Assembly (NCBI RefSeq): GCF_000015565.1
Contig: NC_008786.1
Location: forward strand, 2,294,001-2,358,000
DNA length: 64,000 nt
DNA from: Verminephrobacter eiseniae EF01-2
GTDB taxonomy: Bacteria > Pseudomonadota > Gammaproteobacteria > Burkholderiales > Burkholderiaceae_C
Direction: 5' to 3'
Below, piece by piece: positions 46,357-55,705 of this stretch. How positions within the stretch are numbered: position 1 is the first letter of the stretch; the number at the start of each line of letters is the position of its first letter. The position numbers and the translations under genes were made by a program. The notes under the pieces were generated by a model that saw only the letters and a program-made list of their open reading frames with translations, was not told the DNA's origin and ran no database searches.

Positions 46357-46643
46357 GGCCGGGAATGCGGGTGTTCGCGGGGGCGGTTGCGGTTGCGGGG
46401 GCAGGCGTCCGGACTGTCCAGCGTACCGCAGACTGCTGCGGCCCGAAGCGCTCCAAAACCCGCATCGGCGCTGCCAGCGCTGCCGATGGCCGGCACGCTG
46501 CGGCCTGCGCTTTGCCGCAGGCGGTGCACGGCCCGGGGGGTGCCATCGAGGTATCGTCGGGCCGCAGCTTGCTGCGTTCCGGCATCCCGATGGCCGGTGC
46601 GCCTATCGATGGGCATCGATGCAGCACAATGGAGAGAAGCACC

Positions 46644-47573
46644 ATGGCGCCCCAATTTGCCGATCTCGATTTGCGGCTGATCCGCGTCTTCCTGGCCATC
46701 GTCGACGCGGGCGGGCTGTCGGCCGCGCAAAGGACGCTCAACGTGGGCCAGCCGACCCTGAGCAGCCAACTGGCGACACTGGAAACCCGGTTGGGCTTTT
46801 CCTTGTGCGCGCGCGGCCGTGGCGGCTTTCAGCTCACGCCCAAGGGCGAGCGTTTCACCCCGATCGCCCGGCGGTTGATCGACACCTTGAGCGACTTCAG
46901 CGCGCAGGCGCACCATCTGGAGCGCCAGTTGGTCGGCAGCCTGAACATCGGCCTGATCGGGTATGCGCCGATCGAGCAAAACCGGCGCATCGCCCAGGCC
47001 ATCGCGCGTTTTCGCCAGCGCGACGAAGCGGTGCGCTTCGTCATCATCGTGCGCTCGCCCAGCCATCTGGAGGAGCAACTGGTCAGCGGGCAAATCCAGG
47101 TGGCGGTCGGCTATTTCTGGCGCCATATGCCGACGCTGGAATACACCCCGCTGTTCTCGGAGCGGCAACTGGCCTATTGCGGCCGGGAGCACCCGCTGTT
47201 CGACCGGGCCGGCCAACTGATGCCAGACGAGCTCTCGGGCTGCGACTGGGTCTGGCGCAGCTACCCGCTGCCCGAAGCGCAGCAATGGCTGCCCGCGCTG
47301 CAAATCACGGCGGTGACCGACAACATGGAGGCGACGGCGGTGCTGGTGCTGTCTGGGCGGCACCTGGGCTATCTGCCGGAGCACTTTGCCGCGTCCTATG
47401 TCGAGGCCGGTTTGCTGGCGCCGGTGAATCCGGCGGTGATGTATTACGACGTGCAGTTCCACATGGTTTCGCGCCGGCGCGAGCGTCTGAACGACATCAC
47501 GCTGGCGTTTCTGGAGGATCTCGGGCAGGCGCATCCGTTGGCGCAAGGCGGTCGTTCCAAGCCCGGAACATAG
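46644..47573 (+). CDS. LysR-family transcriptional regulator
   Basis: About 309 residues. The helix-turn-helix is RLIRVFLAIVDAGGLSAAQ, GQPTLSSQLATLE, followed by the two-part effector-binding domain (GSLNIGLIGYAP, VAVGYFWRHM, GRHLGYLPEHF). I prefer ATG 46644 because GGAGAGAAG lies 6 bases upstream; ATG 46629 is possible. Divergent from the MBL hydrolase gene, which it may regulate. The 287-bp gap between them is otherwise unremarkable. Confidence 0.9.
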   Translation: MAPQFADLDLRLIRVFLAIVDAGGLSAAQRTLNVGQPTLSSQLATLETRLGFSLCARGRGGFQLTPKGERFTPIARRLIDTLSDFSAQAHHLERQLVGSLNIGLIGYAPIEQNRRIAQAIARFRQRDEAVRFVIIVRSPSHLEEQLVSGQIQVAVGYFWRHMPTLEYTPLFSERQLAYCGREHPLFDRAGQLMPDELSGCDWVWRSYPLPEAQQWLPALQITAVTDNMEATAVLVLSGRHLGYLPEHFAASYVEAGLLAPVNPAVMYYDVQFHMVSRRRERLNDITLAFLEDLGQAHPLAQGGRSKPGT

Positions 47574-47746
47574 CCGCATCGCGGCACCGGCCCTGGCCGC
47601 AGCGCGCCGCTGCGCTGCGCTCGGCCAAGGCGATCGATGACCGGTTCGACCCCGCCGGCCCGGGCGGCGACAAGCCCGGCGGCGCGCGGTGCCAGCGGCA
47701 TCGATGACGCGCGCACCACCGGACAACCGGACAGCCCGTCAGTCCG

Positions 47747-48820
47747 TCAGTCCGGCAATGTGGCGGCATCCGTATGGATGCAGCGCAGGCGACGATTCGG
47801 TGCGATTTCGACCATCGGCGGCGGCGCGGCGTGGCAGGCCGCGCGCGCGAGCGCGCAGCGCTCGGCAAAGGCGCAGCCGGGCGGCAGCGCGCACAGGTCG
47901 GGCGGCGCGCCGGCGATGGTCGCAAGCCGCGTGCCGCGTGCCAGCGCGCCGTGCGCGCTGCTCTTGAGCAGTGCGATGGTGTATGGATGGCGCGGCGCGC
48001 CGAGCAGTTCGCGGACCGTGCCTTCCTCGACGATGCGGCCCGCATACATCACGGCGATGCGGTCGGCGATCTCGACGGCGGCGCCGATGTCGTGCGTGAC
48101 GAAGATCACCGACAGGCCGAGGTCGCGCTGCAACTGGCGCAGCAGCAACAAAATCTGGATTTGCACCGTCGCGTCGAGCGCGGTGGTCGGCTCGTCGGCC
48201 AGCAGCAACTGCGGCTGGCAGGCCAGCGCGAGCGCAATCATCGCGCGCTGGCGCATGCCGCCGGACAGCTCATGCGGGTAGGCGGCCAGGCGCCGCTCGG
48301 GACTTGGAATCTGCACGCGCTCGAACAGCGCGAGCGCGCGTTGCCGGGCCTCGGCCCGGGTGACGGATTCGTGGCGGCGGATCGATTCGACGATCTGCGC
48401 GCCGATCGGATAGACCGGGTCGAGCGCCAGCAGCGGCTCCTGGAAGATCATCGACGCGACCTTGCCGCGAAAGTCGGCCAATTCGCGCTGCGACAGCGCG
48501 AGCACGGCGCGACCGGCCACCTCCACCAGGCCGTCGATGCGCGTGCGCCGCTCCGGGTGCAGGCGCAGCAAGGTGCGCATGGTCACGCTCTTGCCCGAGC
48601 CCGACTCGCCGATCAGCGCGAGCACCTCGCCGCGCTGCACTTGCAGGCTCACGCCGCTGATGGCGCGCACGGGTTTGCCGCCGCCGCTGCCGCTGAAGGT
48701 GACGCCAAGGTCGCGCAGCCGGACCATGGGTTCGGCTGAAGCGCCGTTTGCTGCGCTCGCTGGAGTACCTTCGCCTTCGGCTGCGGTATGAACGCCCTCG
48801 GGCGGCCGGGCGGCGTTCAT
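47747..48820 (-). CDS. peptide-type ABC transporter ATP-binding protein (OppD/DppD)
   Basis: 357 residues. Walker A GESGSGKSVTM, signature LSGGMRQRAMIAL, Walker B LLLADEPTTALDAT, and the C-terminal Cys cluster (CALPPGCAFAERC) of the oligopeptide-type ATPases. The first 31 residues (MNAARPPEGVHTAAEGEGTP...) come from a family 3 repeat, and the conserved protein begins at MVRLRDLGVTF, for which ATG 48727 is an alternative start. It overlaps the OppF stop in ATGA. Last gene of a five-gene importer operon. Confidence 0.9.
   Translation of the reverse strand: MNAARPPEGVHTAAEGEGTPASAANGASAEPMVRLRDLGVTFSGSGGGKPVRAISGVSLQVQRGEVLALIGESGSGKSVTMRTLLRLHPERRTRIDGLVEVAGRAVLALSQRELADFRGKVASMIFQEPLLALDPVYPIGAQIVESIRRHESVTRAEARQRALALFERVQIPSPERRLAAYPHELSGGMRQRAMIALALACQPQLLLADEPTTALDATVQIQILLLLRQLQRDLGLSVIFVTHDIGAAVEIADRIAVMYAGRIVEEGTVRELLGAPRHPYTIALLKSSAHGALARGTRLATIAGAPPDLCALPPGCAFAERCALARAACHAAPPPMVEIAPNRRLRCIHTDAATLPD
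48760..48820 (-). repeat. family 3 (AARPPEG) hairpin repeat at the OppD start
   Basis: On the minus strand it begins ATGAACGCCGCCCGGCCGCC, overlapping the upstream stop. The outer stem is GAACGCC (48790-48796) with GGCGTTC (48812-48818). The copies at 55467 have GAGCGCC/GGCGCTC, so both arms changed together and pairing is kept. Confidence 0.75.
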
Positions 48821-49857
48821 GCGGCCGGCCTTTGCCGGCGCTGTTGCGCCATCGGGTGCCCGCTGTCCGGTTCATGGACCAGGCAACTTGCCGCATGTTG
48901 CGCCCCGGCGGCGATGGGCTTGGGCGCGCGCCGGGCGCACACCGGCGCGGCAAGCGCGCAGCGCGGGTGAAAGCGGCAGCCCGTGGGCGGGTCGATCGGA
49001 TTCGGCGGATCGCCCGAGAGCGCTGCTTTCTCGCTGCGCTGCTCCGGGTCCAGCGACGGTATCGACGACAGCAGCGCGCGCGTGTACGGATGCGCCGGCG
49101 CTGCGTACAGCGCATCGACCGGGCCGATCTCGACCACCTGGCCCAGGTACATCACCATGACGCGGTCGCTCATGTAGCGCACCACGTTCAGGTCGTGGCT
49201 GATGAACAGATAGGTCAGGCCGAACTCCGTTTTCAGATCCAGCAGCAGGTTGATGACCTGCGCCTGGACCGATCTGTCCAGCGCCGACACCGCCTCGTCG
49301 AGGATGACCATGCGCGGCTGCAGCGCCAGCGCCCGCGCAATGTTCACGCGCTGGCGCTGGCCGCCCGACAACTCGTGCGGATAACGCTCGGCCAAGCGCT
49401 GCGGCGGCAGCCCCACGCGCGCGAGCAGGTCGCGCGCGTTCGAGCGCGCCGCGCGCCGGGGCATGCCGTGCACCTGCGGGCCGAAGGCCACCGTGTCCTC
49501 GATGCTCAGGCGCGGGTTCAGCGAGGCATAGCTGTCCTGGAACACCATCTGCACCTGGCGGCGGAATTCCTTGAGCGGCAGGTCGCGGCCGCCGATCGCG
49601 CGGCCGTCGAACACCATCTGGCCGCGCGTCGGTTTCAGCAACTGCATCAGCAGGCGCGCGGTCGTGGACTTGCCGCAGCCCGATTCGCCGACCACGCCGA
49701 GCGTCTCGCCCTTCATGACCTGAAAGTCCACGCCGTCCACGGCGCGCACCACGGTGCCGGCGCCGAACGCGGTTTTCTTGAGCGGAAAATGCTTGACCAT
49801 GCCGCTGATGGTCAGCAGCGGTTGCGCCGGTCCGCCGATATCGATGGGTTGCTCCAT
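48817..49857 (-). CDS. peptide-type ABC transporter ATP-binding protein (OppF/DppF)
   Basis: 346 residues. Walker A GESGCGKSTTARLL, QMVFQDSYASLNPR, signature LSGGQRQRVNIARAL, Walker B VILDEAVSALDRS (Ala-Val instead of the common Pro-Val/Thr) and the C-terminal Cys-containing GCRFHPRCALA. It pairs with OppD as the ATPase heterodimer. It follows the permease gene by 15 bp. Confidence 0.92.
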   Translation of the reverse strand: MEQPIDIGGPAQPLLTISGMVKHFPLKKTAFGAGTVVRAVDGVDFQVMKGETLGVVGESGCGKSTTARLLMQLLKPTRGQMVFDGRAIGGRDLPLKEFRRQVQMVFQDSYASLNPRLSIEDTVAFGPQVHGMPRRAARSNARDLLARVGLPPQRLAERYPHELSGGQRQRVNIARALALQPRMVILDEAVSALDRSVQAQVINLLLDLKTEFGLTYLFISHDLNVVRYMSDRVMVMYLGQVVEIGPVDALYAAPAHPYTRALLSSIPSLDPEQRSEKAALSGDPPNPIDPPTGCRFHPRCALAAPVCARRAPKPIAAGAQHAASCLVHEPDSGHPMAQQRRQRPAA

Positions 49858-49872
49858 CGTTTAGCCCTTGGT

Positions 49873-50784
49873 TTAGCCCTTGTTGTCCATCGCCGAACGC
49901 AGGCCGTCGGACAGGAGGTTGAAAGAGATCGAGGTGATGAAGATCATCACGCCCGGCAGCGCTGCCACCCAGGGCTGCACGTAGATCGCGGTGCGCAGCG
50001 TGTTGAGCATCAGGCCCCATTCGGGCTCCGGCGGCTTGACGCCCAGGCCCAGGAACGACAGGCCCGAGGCCAGGATCATCGAGACCGCGATCAGGCCGGT
50101 CGCATAGACGAAGATCGGCCCGAGCACATTGCCCAGCACATGCACCCGCACGATGGTCAAGGGGCCGGCGCCCGAGGCGCGCGCCGCTTGCACGTAATCG
50201 CGGGTGCGCACCTGCGTGGTCACGCTTTCGGCCACGCGCGCGATCTGCGGAATGAACACGATGGTCAGCGAGATCAGCGAATTGACCACGCCCGCGCCCA
50301 GCGTGCCCGACAGCGCGATGGCCAGCAGCACCGATGGGAAGGCGTAGAACACGTCGATGGTGCGCATGATCAGCGTGTTCACCAGGCCGCCGGCATAGCC
50401 GGCAACGATGCCGATGGCCGTGCCCAGCACGAAGGCGCAGAGCACCGGCGTGATGCCAATGAAAAGGGACAAGCGCGCGCCGATGATCAGCCGCGTGAGC
50501 ATGTCGCGGCCCAGTTCATCGCTGCCCAGCGGCAAGCCTGCGGTGCCTATCGGTTTGAGCCGCTGGAGCATCGACGACTGGTACGGGTCTGCCGGTGCGA
50601 GCCACGGGCCGAACAGCGCCAGCAGCAGCAACAGCAACACGACGCTGGCCGCGCCGACCGCGACCGGGTCGCGGCGCAGGCGCAGCCAGACGCTGGCCCA
50701 GTAGCCGCGCTGGCGCCGGGCCGGCAAGGCCGGGGCGGCGCCAGCAGTGGCCGGGCGGGTGGGCATGGTGTGCATGATGGGCAT
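49873..50784 (-). CDS. peptide-type ABC transporter permease (DppC/OppC)
   Basis: About 303 residues from ATG 50784. Cytoplasmic N-terminus, then DPVAVGAASVVLLLLLLALF as the first helix and LGSDELGRDMLTRLIIGAR, the hallmark of DppC-type permeases. The EAA-like coupling loop is YVQAARASGAGPLTIVRVH. It forms the channel with the DppB-type protein encoded 19 bp upstream. Confidence 0.92.
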   Translation of the reverse strand: MPIMHTMPTRPATAGAAPALPARRQRGYWASVWLRLRRDPVAVGAASVVLLLLLLALFGPWLAPADPYQSSMLQRLKPIGTAGLPLGSDELGRDMLTRLIIGARLSLFIGITPVLCAFVLGTAIGIVAGYAGGLVNTLIMRTIDVFYAFPSVLLAIALSGTLGAGVVNSLISLTIVFIPQIARVAESVTTQVRTRDYVQAARASGAGPLTIVRVHVLGNVLGPIFVYATGLIAVSMILASGLSFLGLGVKPPEPEWGLMLNTLRTAIYVQPWVAALPGVMIFITSISFNLLSDGLRSAMDNKG

Positions 50785-50803
50785 GGCTTGGCGGCGGGCC
50801 GCT

Positions 50804-51757
50804 TCAGGAACGCGCGATGCGCGGGTCGAGCAGCGTTTGCAGCACATCGACCAACAGATTGAGCACGACGAAGAACAGCGCCAGCACCAGGATCGTTCCT
50901 TGCAGCAGCGGCAGGTCGCGCTGGAAGATGGCGCTGTTGAGCAACAAGCCGGCGCCTGGCCACGAGAACACCGTCTCGATCAGGATCGAGCCGCCCAGCA
51001 GGTAACCCAGTTGCAGGCCGAGCACCGCCAGCGCCGTGGGCGCCGCGTTCTTTACCATGTGGCGCAGCACACCGGTGTGCGTAAGCCCCTTGGCGCGCAA
51101 GCCGACGATGAATTCCTGCTCCAGAATGTCGGCCACCAGCGCACGCACGGTGCGCGCGATGATGCCCATCGGAATCACCGACATCGTGAGCGCCGGCAGC
51201 AGCAGGAATTGCAGGTGCGCCCAGTCCCAGGCCCAGTCGTTCGAGCCGCTCGGGCCTGCGCCGGTGGCCGGCAGCCACATCAGCTGCGACGAGAACAGGA
51301 TCACCATGACCATGCCGAGCCAGTAGTGCGGCACGCTGACGCCGAGCACCGAGCATATCGATGCCAGGCGGTCGATCCATGTGCCGCGAAAGTAGCCGGC
51401 CAGCAAGCCGAACAGGCAGCCGAACGCGAAGCCGATGAAGGCGGCCACCAGCGCGATCCGCAGCGTGTTGCCCACGGCGCGGAGCACCTCGCCGGCCACG
51501 GCCCGGTTGCTGGCGATGGACACGCCCAGGTCGCCGTGCAGTGCGCGCCAGACCCACATCGCGAACTGCTCGGGCAGCGAGCGGTTCAGGCCGTAGAGCT
51601 CGCGCAACTGCGCCTGCAACTCCGCCGAGGCGTCGGGCGGCAAGATGGCCACCAGCGGGTCGCCGGGCGCGATGTGCATGAGCACGAAGCACACCAGGGC
51701 CACGCCGAGCATGGTCGGCACGGCGTAGATCACGCGGCGCAGGCAGTAGGCGAGCAT
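50804..51757 (-). CDS. peptide-type ABC transporter permease (DppB/OppB)
   Basis: 317 residues starting MLAYCLRRVIYAVPTMLG. It has APGDPLVAILPP in the first periplasmic loop, GLNRSLPEQF, and the coupling loop FIVGLRAKGLTHTGVLRHM. Typical DppB features throughout. It follows the binding-protein gene by 36 bp. Confidence 0.92.
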   Translation of the reverse strand: MLAYCLRRVIYAVPTMLGVALVCFVLMHIAPGDPLVAILPPDASAELQAQLRELYGLNRSLPEQFAMWVWRALHGDLGVSIASNRAVAGEVLRAVGNTLRIALVAAFIGFAFGCLFGLLAGYFRGTWIDRLASICSVLGVSVPHYWLGMVMVILFSSQLMWLPATGAGPSGSNDWAWDWAHLQFLLLPALTMSVIPMGIIARTVRALVADILEQEFIVGLRAKGLTHTGVLRHMVKNAAPTALAVLGLQLGYLLGGSILIETVFSWPGAGLLLNSAIFQRDLPLLQGTILVLALFFVVLNLLVDVLQTLLDPRIARS

Positions 51758-51793
51758 GTGGCCTCGGGGCTGTCGTGGTGCAGGCCCGGGTGC

Positions 51794-53467
51794 TCAGTCC
51801 ATGGTCATCGTTGCGATGTCGATGAACCAACTCCTGGGCTGCACCACGTTCTTGATCTTGGGCGATAGCGCGCGCGGACCCACATCGTGCGCGATCCAGA
51901 CGAAGGGCGCGTCGTCCACGATATGTGTGTGCAGCCTGGCCAGCGCGGCATCGCGCGCCTTGTCGTCGAAACTGGTGCGCGCATCGGCCACCAACTGGTC
52001 GACCTCGGCGTTGCCGTAATAGCCCCAGTTGTTCGACAGCGGCGGGAAAGCCTTGGTGCTGACGAAGCGTGCCATCGCAAAGAACGGGTCCATCGCCGAG
52101 AAACTGACGTTGACCGCGCTGGCGCCGTTGGCTGACGCATCCTTGGCGCCCTTGCGCCAGTTGGTCGAGAGCGTGTTCCATTCGATGACGTCGAACTGCA
52201 CGTCGAAAAAGCACTGCTTGAGCGACTGCTGCGCGAACTCGTTCATCGGCAGCGGCTGCATCTGGCCCGATCCCGAGGCCGATATCTGCACCTTCACCTT
52301 GAGCGGCTTGGCGGCCGAATGGCCGGCCTGCTCCATCAGCGCCTGCCCGGCCTTCGGGTCGTACCGGATGTCGAAGCCGGGCTTGCCGAACCACGGATGG
52401 CCCGGCGACACCGTGCCCTTGGGCTCGGCCATCATGCCGCCGAGCAACTGCTTCATGCCGCTGCGGTCGATGCACAGGTTGGCAGCCTGGCGCACACGCT
52501 TGTCGAGCCAGGGCGAGCCTGCGATGAACGACAACTGCCACGGCCAGACATGCGGCTGCGCGTTCGCGTAGATCTTGAAGCCGCGCTGCGTGATTTGCGC
52601 GCTGGCGTCGGGCGCCGGCGCCTCGATCCAGTCGACCTGCCCGCCCAGCAGCGCAGCGGTGCGCGCGTTGGCTTCGGGCATCGGCAGCAGCACCACCTTG
52701 CCGATCTTCGGCACGCGCCTGGCATCCCAATAGGTTTTGCTGGCGGCCAACTCCAGCCGCTCGCGCGCCACGAAGCGCGTGACCTTGAACGGACCCGTGC
52801 CGGCAGGGTCGGCGGCAAAGGCGGTCCAGGCGGCTTTGGCCTTGTCGGCCGGCGTTGCACCGGCTGCGGCGTCGAACTTCTTGCGCCACTGCGCGGGCGA
52901 GGCCATGAACAGGTTCGTCAGGTTGATCGGCAGGAAGGCGTCAGGCTCGCTGGTGCCGAGTTCGACCGTGAGGTCGTCGATTTTGCGCGCGCTGCGCAGC
53001 GTGGGGATGCGCGATGTGGTCACGCCGACCTGGCTGGCGTCGAACTGCGGCGCGTTCTTGTCGAGCACCTTTTGCACGTTCCACACCACTGCGTCGGCGT
53101 CGAAGGCCGAGCCGTCGTGGAACTTGACGCCGGGGCGCAGTGTGAAGACCCACCGGGTCTTGTCTTTCGCGTCGACGGCCCACGAGGTGGCCAGGCCGGG
53201 AATCAGCACGCTGGGGGCATCGGCTTGCGACAAATCCCACTGCGTGAGCGAGTCGTAGATCGGGATGCCGGTGAAGCGGTTGCCCTCGAAGCCTTGGTCG
53301 GGCTGGCCGAGGGTGCGCGGAATGTCGGCTGCGGTCATCGCGATGCGCAGCGTCTTTTCCTGCGCCAGCGCGGCCGGCGCGGCCAGTGCCAGGGCGGCCA
53401 GCGCGGCCAGCGCGGCGCAGGCGGCCAGGGGTTGTTTCAGGGACGAGGCGGGGGCGGCATGCTGCAC
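51794..53467 (-). CDS. peptide-type ABC transporter substrate-binding protein (SBP family 5)
   Basis: About 557 residues. I chose GTG 53467 (read as [14 protein letters not shown]), with GGAG 8 bases upstream. It gives a long Ala/Leu signal peptide ending near AALAQE. Family 5 motifs: [40 protein letters not shown] and the C-terminal PFVWIAHD. It carries peptides or similar solutes to the permease; this branch includes glutathione and dipeptide systems. First gene of the operon. Confidence 0.88.
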   Translation of the reverse strand: MQHAAPASSLKQPLAACAALAALAALALAAPAALAQEKTLRIAMTAADIPRTLGQPDQGFEGNRFTGIPIYDSLTQWDLSQADAPSVLIPGLATSWAVDAKDKTRWVFTLRPGVKFHDGSAFDADAVVWNVQKVLDKNAPQFDASQVGVTTSRIPTLRSARKIDDLTVELGTSEPDAFLPINLTNLFMASPAQWRKKFDAAAGATPADKAKAAWTAFAADPAGTGPFKVTRFVARERLELAASKTYWDARRVPKIGKVVLLPMPEANARTAALLGGQVDWIEAPAPDASAQITQRGFKIYANAQPHVWPWQLSFIAGSPWLDKRVRQAANLCIDRSGMKQLLGGMMAEPKGTVSPGHPWFGKPGFDIRYDPKAGQALMEQAGHSAAKPLKVKVQISASGSGQMQPLPMNEFAQQSLKQCFFDVQFDVIEWNTLSTNWRKGAKDASANGASAVNVSFSAMDPFFAMARFVSTKAFPPLSNNWGYYGNAEVDQLVADARTSFDDKARDAALARLHTHIVDDAPFVWIAHDVGPRALSPKIKNVVQPRSWFIDIATMTMD

Positions 53468-53657
53468 ATGGAACTCCGGGGTGTGGGATGACGAAAAACG
53501 GGACAGGAACGGGATGCGCGACGCAGGCGAACGGGGGACGACGGGACAAACGGCTCCGAGCATGATATGTGCCAGCCATAGAGAATGGCCCTCGGCCCGC
53601 CGGGCTGCCATGGGGTATTTCCCGACCCCGAAAAGGCGGCTGGCAAAATCTGCGGCC

Positions 53658-54140
53658 ATGACCTCGCCCGCCAGCACCTCTTGCGCCTGCGTCCCCGCAG
53701 CGGCCCGTCCGGCCCCCCAGGCGCGCAGCGCCTACCGCGTGTTTCGCTGCATCGCCACCCGCTGGGCGGACAACGACATGTACGGCCATGTGAACAATGT
53801 CGTGTACTACGGCTGGTTCGATACGGCGGTGAATGCGCACTTGATCGAGCAGGGTGTGCTCGACATCCATGCCGGCCAGACCATTGGTCTGGTCGTCGAA
53901 ACCCGGTGCAATTATTTTGCCCCGCTGGCCTTTCCGCAGACCGTGGAGGCGGGCATCCGCGTGGCGCGCCTGGGCGGCTCCAGCGTCTGCTACGAGTTGG
54001 GCCTGTTCGCGCAGGGCGCGCCGCTCACGGCGGCGGCAGGCCATTTCATCCATGTGTATGTCGATCGCGCAAGCCGCCGGCCGGTGCCGCTGCCGCCGGC
54101 TTTGCGCGCTGTGCTGCAGGCCCTGGTGATGCCGGGCTGA
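53658..54140 (+). CDS. acyl-CoA thioesterase (4-hydroxybenzoyl-CoA thioesterase-like hotdog fold)
   Basis: 160 residues. Hotdog-fold motif [20 protein letters not shown], in which the Asp before GHVNN is the usual catalytic acid, followed by [14 protein letters not shown] and FIHVYVD. Such enzymes hydrolyse acyl-CoA thioesters (YbgC/4HBT type). The N-terminus to about 25 is Ala/Pro-rich and not conserved. It is divergent from the peptide importer. The physiological acyl group is unknown. Confidence 0.85.
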   Translation: MTSPASTSCACVPAAARPAPQARSAYRVFRCIATRWADNDMYGHVNNVVYYGWFDTAVNAHLIEQGVLDIHAGQTIGLVVETRCNYFAPLAFPQTVEAGIRVARLGGSSVCYELGLFAQGAPLTAAAGHFIHVYVDRASRRPVPLPPALRAVLQALVMPG

Positions 54141-54247
54141 AGCGCCTGCGCCGGATGGGCCGCCGATCGGCCCCCTCGATGATGCCCTACACTGTGCCGC
54201 TTCGTCGTCCGGTCTGCGCTCTTGCTCCCCGAGGGGCCGCCCTGCCC

Positions 54248-55468
54248 ATGATCATCACCAGCTTGCTCGACACCGATCTGTACAAGTTCACCATGATGCA
54301 GGTGGTGCTGCACCAGTTTCCGGGCGCGCAGGTCGAATACCGCTTCAAGTGCCGCAACCCGGGCGTGCAACTGGCGCCATACGTTGCCGAGATCCGGGGC
54401 GAGATCCGGTCGCTGTGCAGCCTGCAGTTTCAGGACGCCGAGCTCGACTACCTGCGCTCGATGCGCTTCATCAAGAGCGATTTCGTCGATTTCCTCGGTC
54501 TGTTCAGGCTCAACGAGAAATACATCAGCGTCGCCCCCCGGCCTGGCGGCGAGATCGATATCTGCATTCGCGGGCCGTGGCTGCACACCATCTTGTTCGA
54601 GATTCCGGTGCTGGCCATCGTCAACGAGGTGTACTTTCGCAACACGCAAAAGGTGCCCGATTTTCCCGAAGGGCGCAGACGGCTCGATGCCAAGATCGCG
54701 CTGTTGCAGGCCGAGGGCCTGGAGGAGTTGAAGATCGCCGATTACGGCACGCGCCGGCGCTTTAGCCGCGCCTGGCATGAGGAGGTCTTGCGCGTGCTGG
54801 TGGCCCGCCTGGGCACGGGCGACCAGTGTGCCGAAGCGCCCGCTGGCCCGGGGCAGTTTGCCGGCACCAGCAATGTGCTGTATGCGATGAAACTGGGCGT
54901 GACGCCGCTGGGCACGATGGCGCATGAGTATCTGCAAGCCTGCCAGGCCCTGGGCCCGCGGTTGCGCGACAGCCAGGTGTTCGGCTTCGAGATATGGGCC
55001 AGGGAATACCGGGGGGACCTGGGCATCGCGCTGTCCGATGTGTACGGCATGAGTGCGTTCCTGCGCGACTTCGACCTGTACTTCTGCAAGCTCTTCGATG
55101 GCGCGCGCCAGGACAGCGGCGACCCGTTTGCCTGGGGCGAGCGCCTGCTGGCCCATTACCGCAAGCTGCGCGTGGACCCGCAGAGCAAGACGCTGATCTT
55201 CAGCGATGCGCTGACGGTGACGCGCACCATCGAGTTGTACCGGCAGTTCCGGGGCCGCTGCCAGTTGGCCTTCGGCATCGGCACCCACCTGACCAACGAC
55301 CTGGGCAGCCCGCCTGCGCATGAGCCGCTGCAAGTGGTCATCAAGATGACGCGCTGCAACGGGCAGCCGGTGGCCAAACTGGCCGACTCGCCGGGCAAGG
55401 GCATGTGCGACGACGAGAAGTACCTGGCCTATCTGCGCCAGGTGTTTGACATCCCGGCGCAGGCATGA
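54248..55468 (+). CDS. pncB: nicotinate phosphoribosyltransferase
   Basis: 406 residues. Starts [18 protein letters not shown], with [54 protein letters not shown] (split here as landmarks GTSNVLYA and GTMAHE), RQDSGDPF and FSDALT. It makes nicotinate mononucleotide from nicotinate and PRPP for NAD salvage. Its TGA stop lies in ATGA, where a family 3 repeat begins. Confidence 0.96.
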   Translation: MIITSLLDTDLYKFTMMQVVLHQFPGAQVEYRFKCRNPGVQLAPYVAEIRGEIRSLCSLQFQDAELDYLRSMRFIKSDFVDFLGLFRLNEKYISVAPRPGGEIDICIRGPWLHTILFEIPVLAIVNEVYFRNTQKVPDFPEGRRRLDAKIALLQAEGLEELKIADYGTRRRFSRAWHEEVLRVLVARLGTGDQCAEAPAGPGQFAGTSNVLYAMKLGVTPLGTMAHEYLQACQALGPRLRDSQVFGFEIWAREYRGDLGIALSDVYGMSAFLRDFDLYFCKLFDGARQDSGDPFAWGERLLAHYRKLRVDPQSKTLIFSDALTVTRTIELYRQFRGRCQLAFGIGTHLTNDLGSPPAHEPLQVVIKMTRCNGQPVAKLADSPGKGMCDDEKYLAYLRQVFDIPAQA

Positions 55469-55588
55469 GCGCCGCCCGGCCGCCCGAAGGCGCTCATACC
55501 GCAGCCGAAGGCGAAGGCACCCCAGTGCGCGCCGCCCGGCCGCCCGAAGGCGCTCATACCGCAGCCGGAGGCGCAGGTGCTCCAGTGC
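55465..55588 (+). repeat. family 3 (AARPPEG) hairpin repeat, two tandem 60-bp units
   Basis: Two 60-bp units in tandem (from about 55469 and 55529), beginning ATGAGCGCCGCCCGGCCGCC over the pncB stop. Hairpin arms are GAGCGCC at 55467 and GGCGCTC at 55489. The units encode AARPPEGAHTAAEGEGTPVR and a close variant in a 74-codon frame ending at 55689; I doubt that frame is a real gene. The rest of the gap to 55705 shows nothing else. Confidence 0.8.
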
Positions 55589-55705
55589 GCGCTGCATGTG
55601 TCAATGGGTGGCCCGGCGGAGTGCGCCGTTGCCGACCCGGCGATGGCTGCGCCCTCTGCACCCTTTTGCACCCCTTTGCACCCCTCTGATGGAGACCAGG
55701 AAACC

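Noticed and set aside
48748-50862. A 704-codon open frame antisense to the peptide-importer genes
   Set aside because: Shadow of three recognised ABC genes; Arg/His/Gln-rich composition typical of antisense frames.
55465-55689. A 74-codon gene made from the AARPPEG repeats after pncB
   Set aside because: Only the repeat part is recognisable and the rest has no pattern; treated as a repeat, not a gene.
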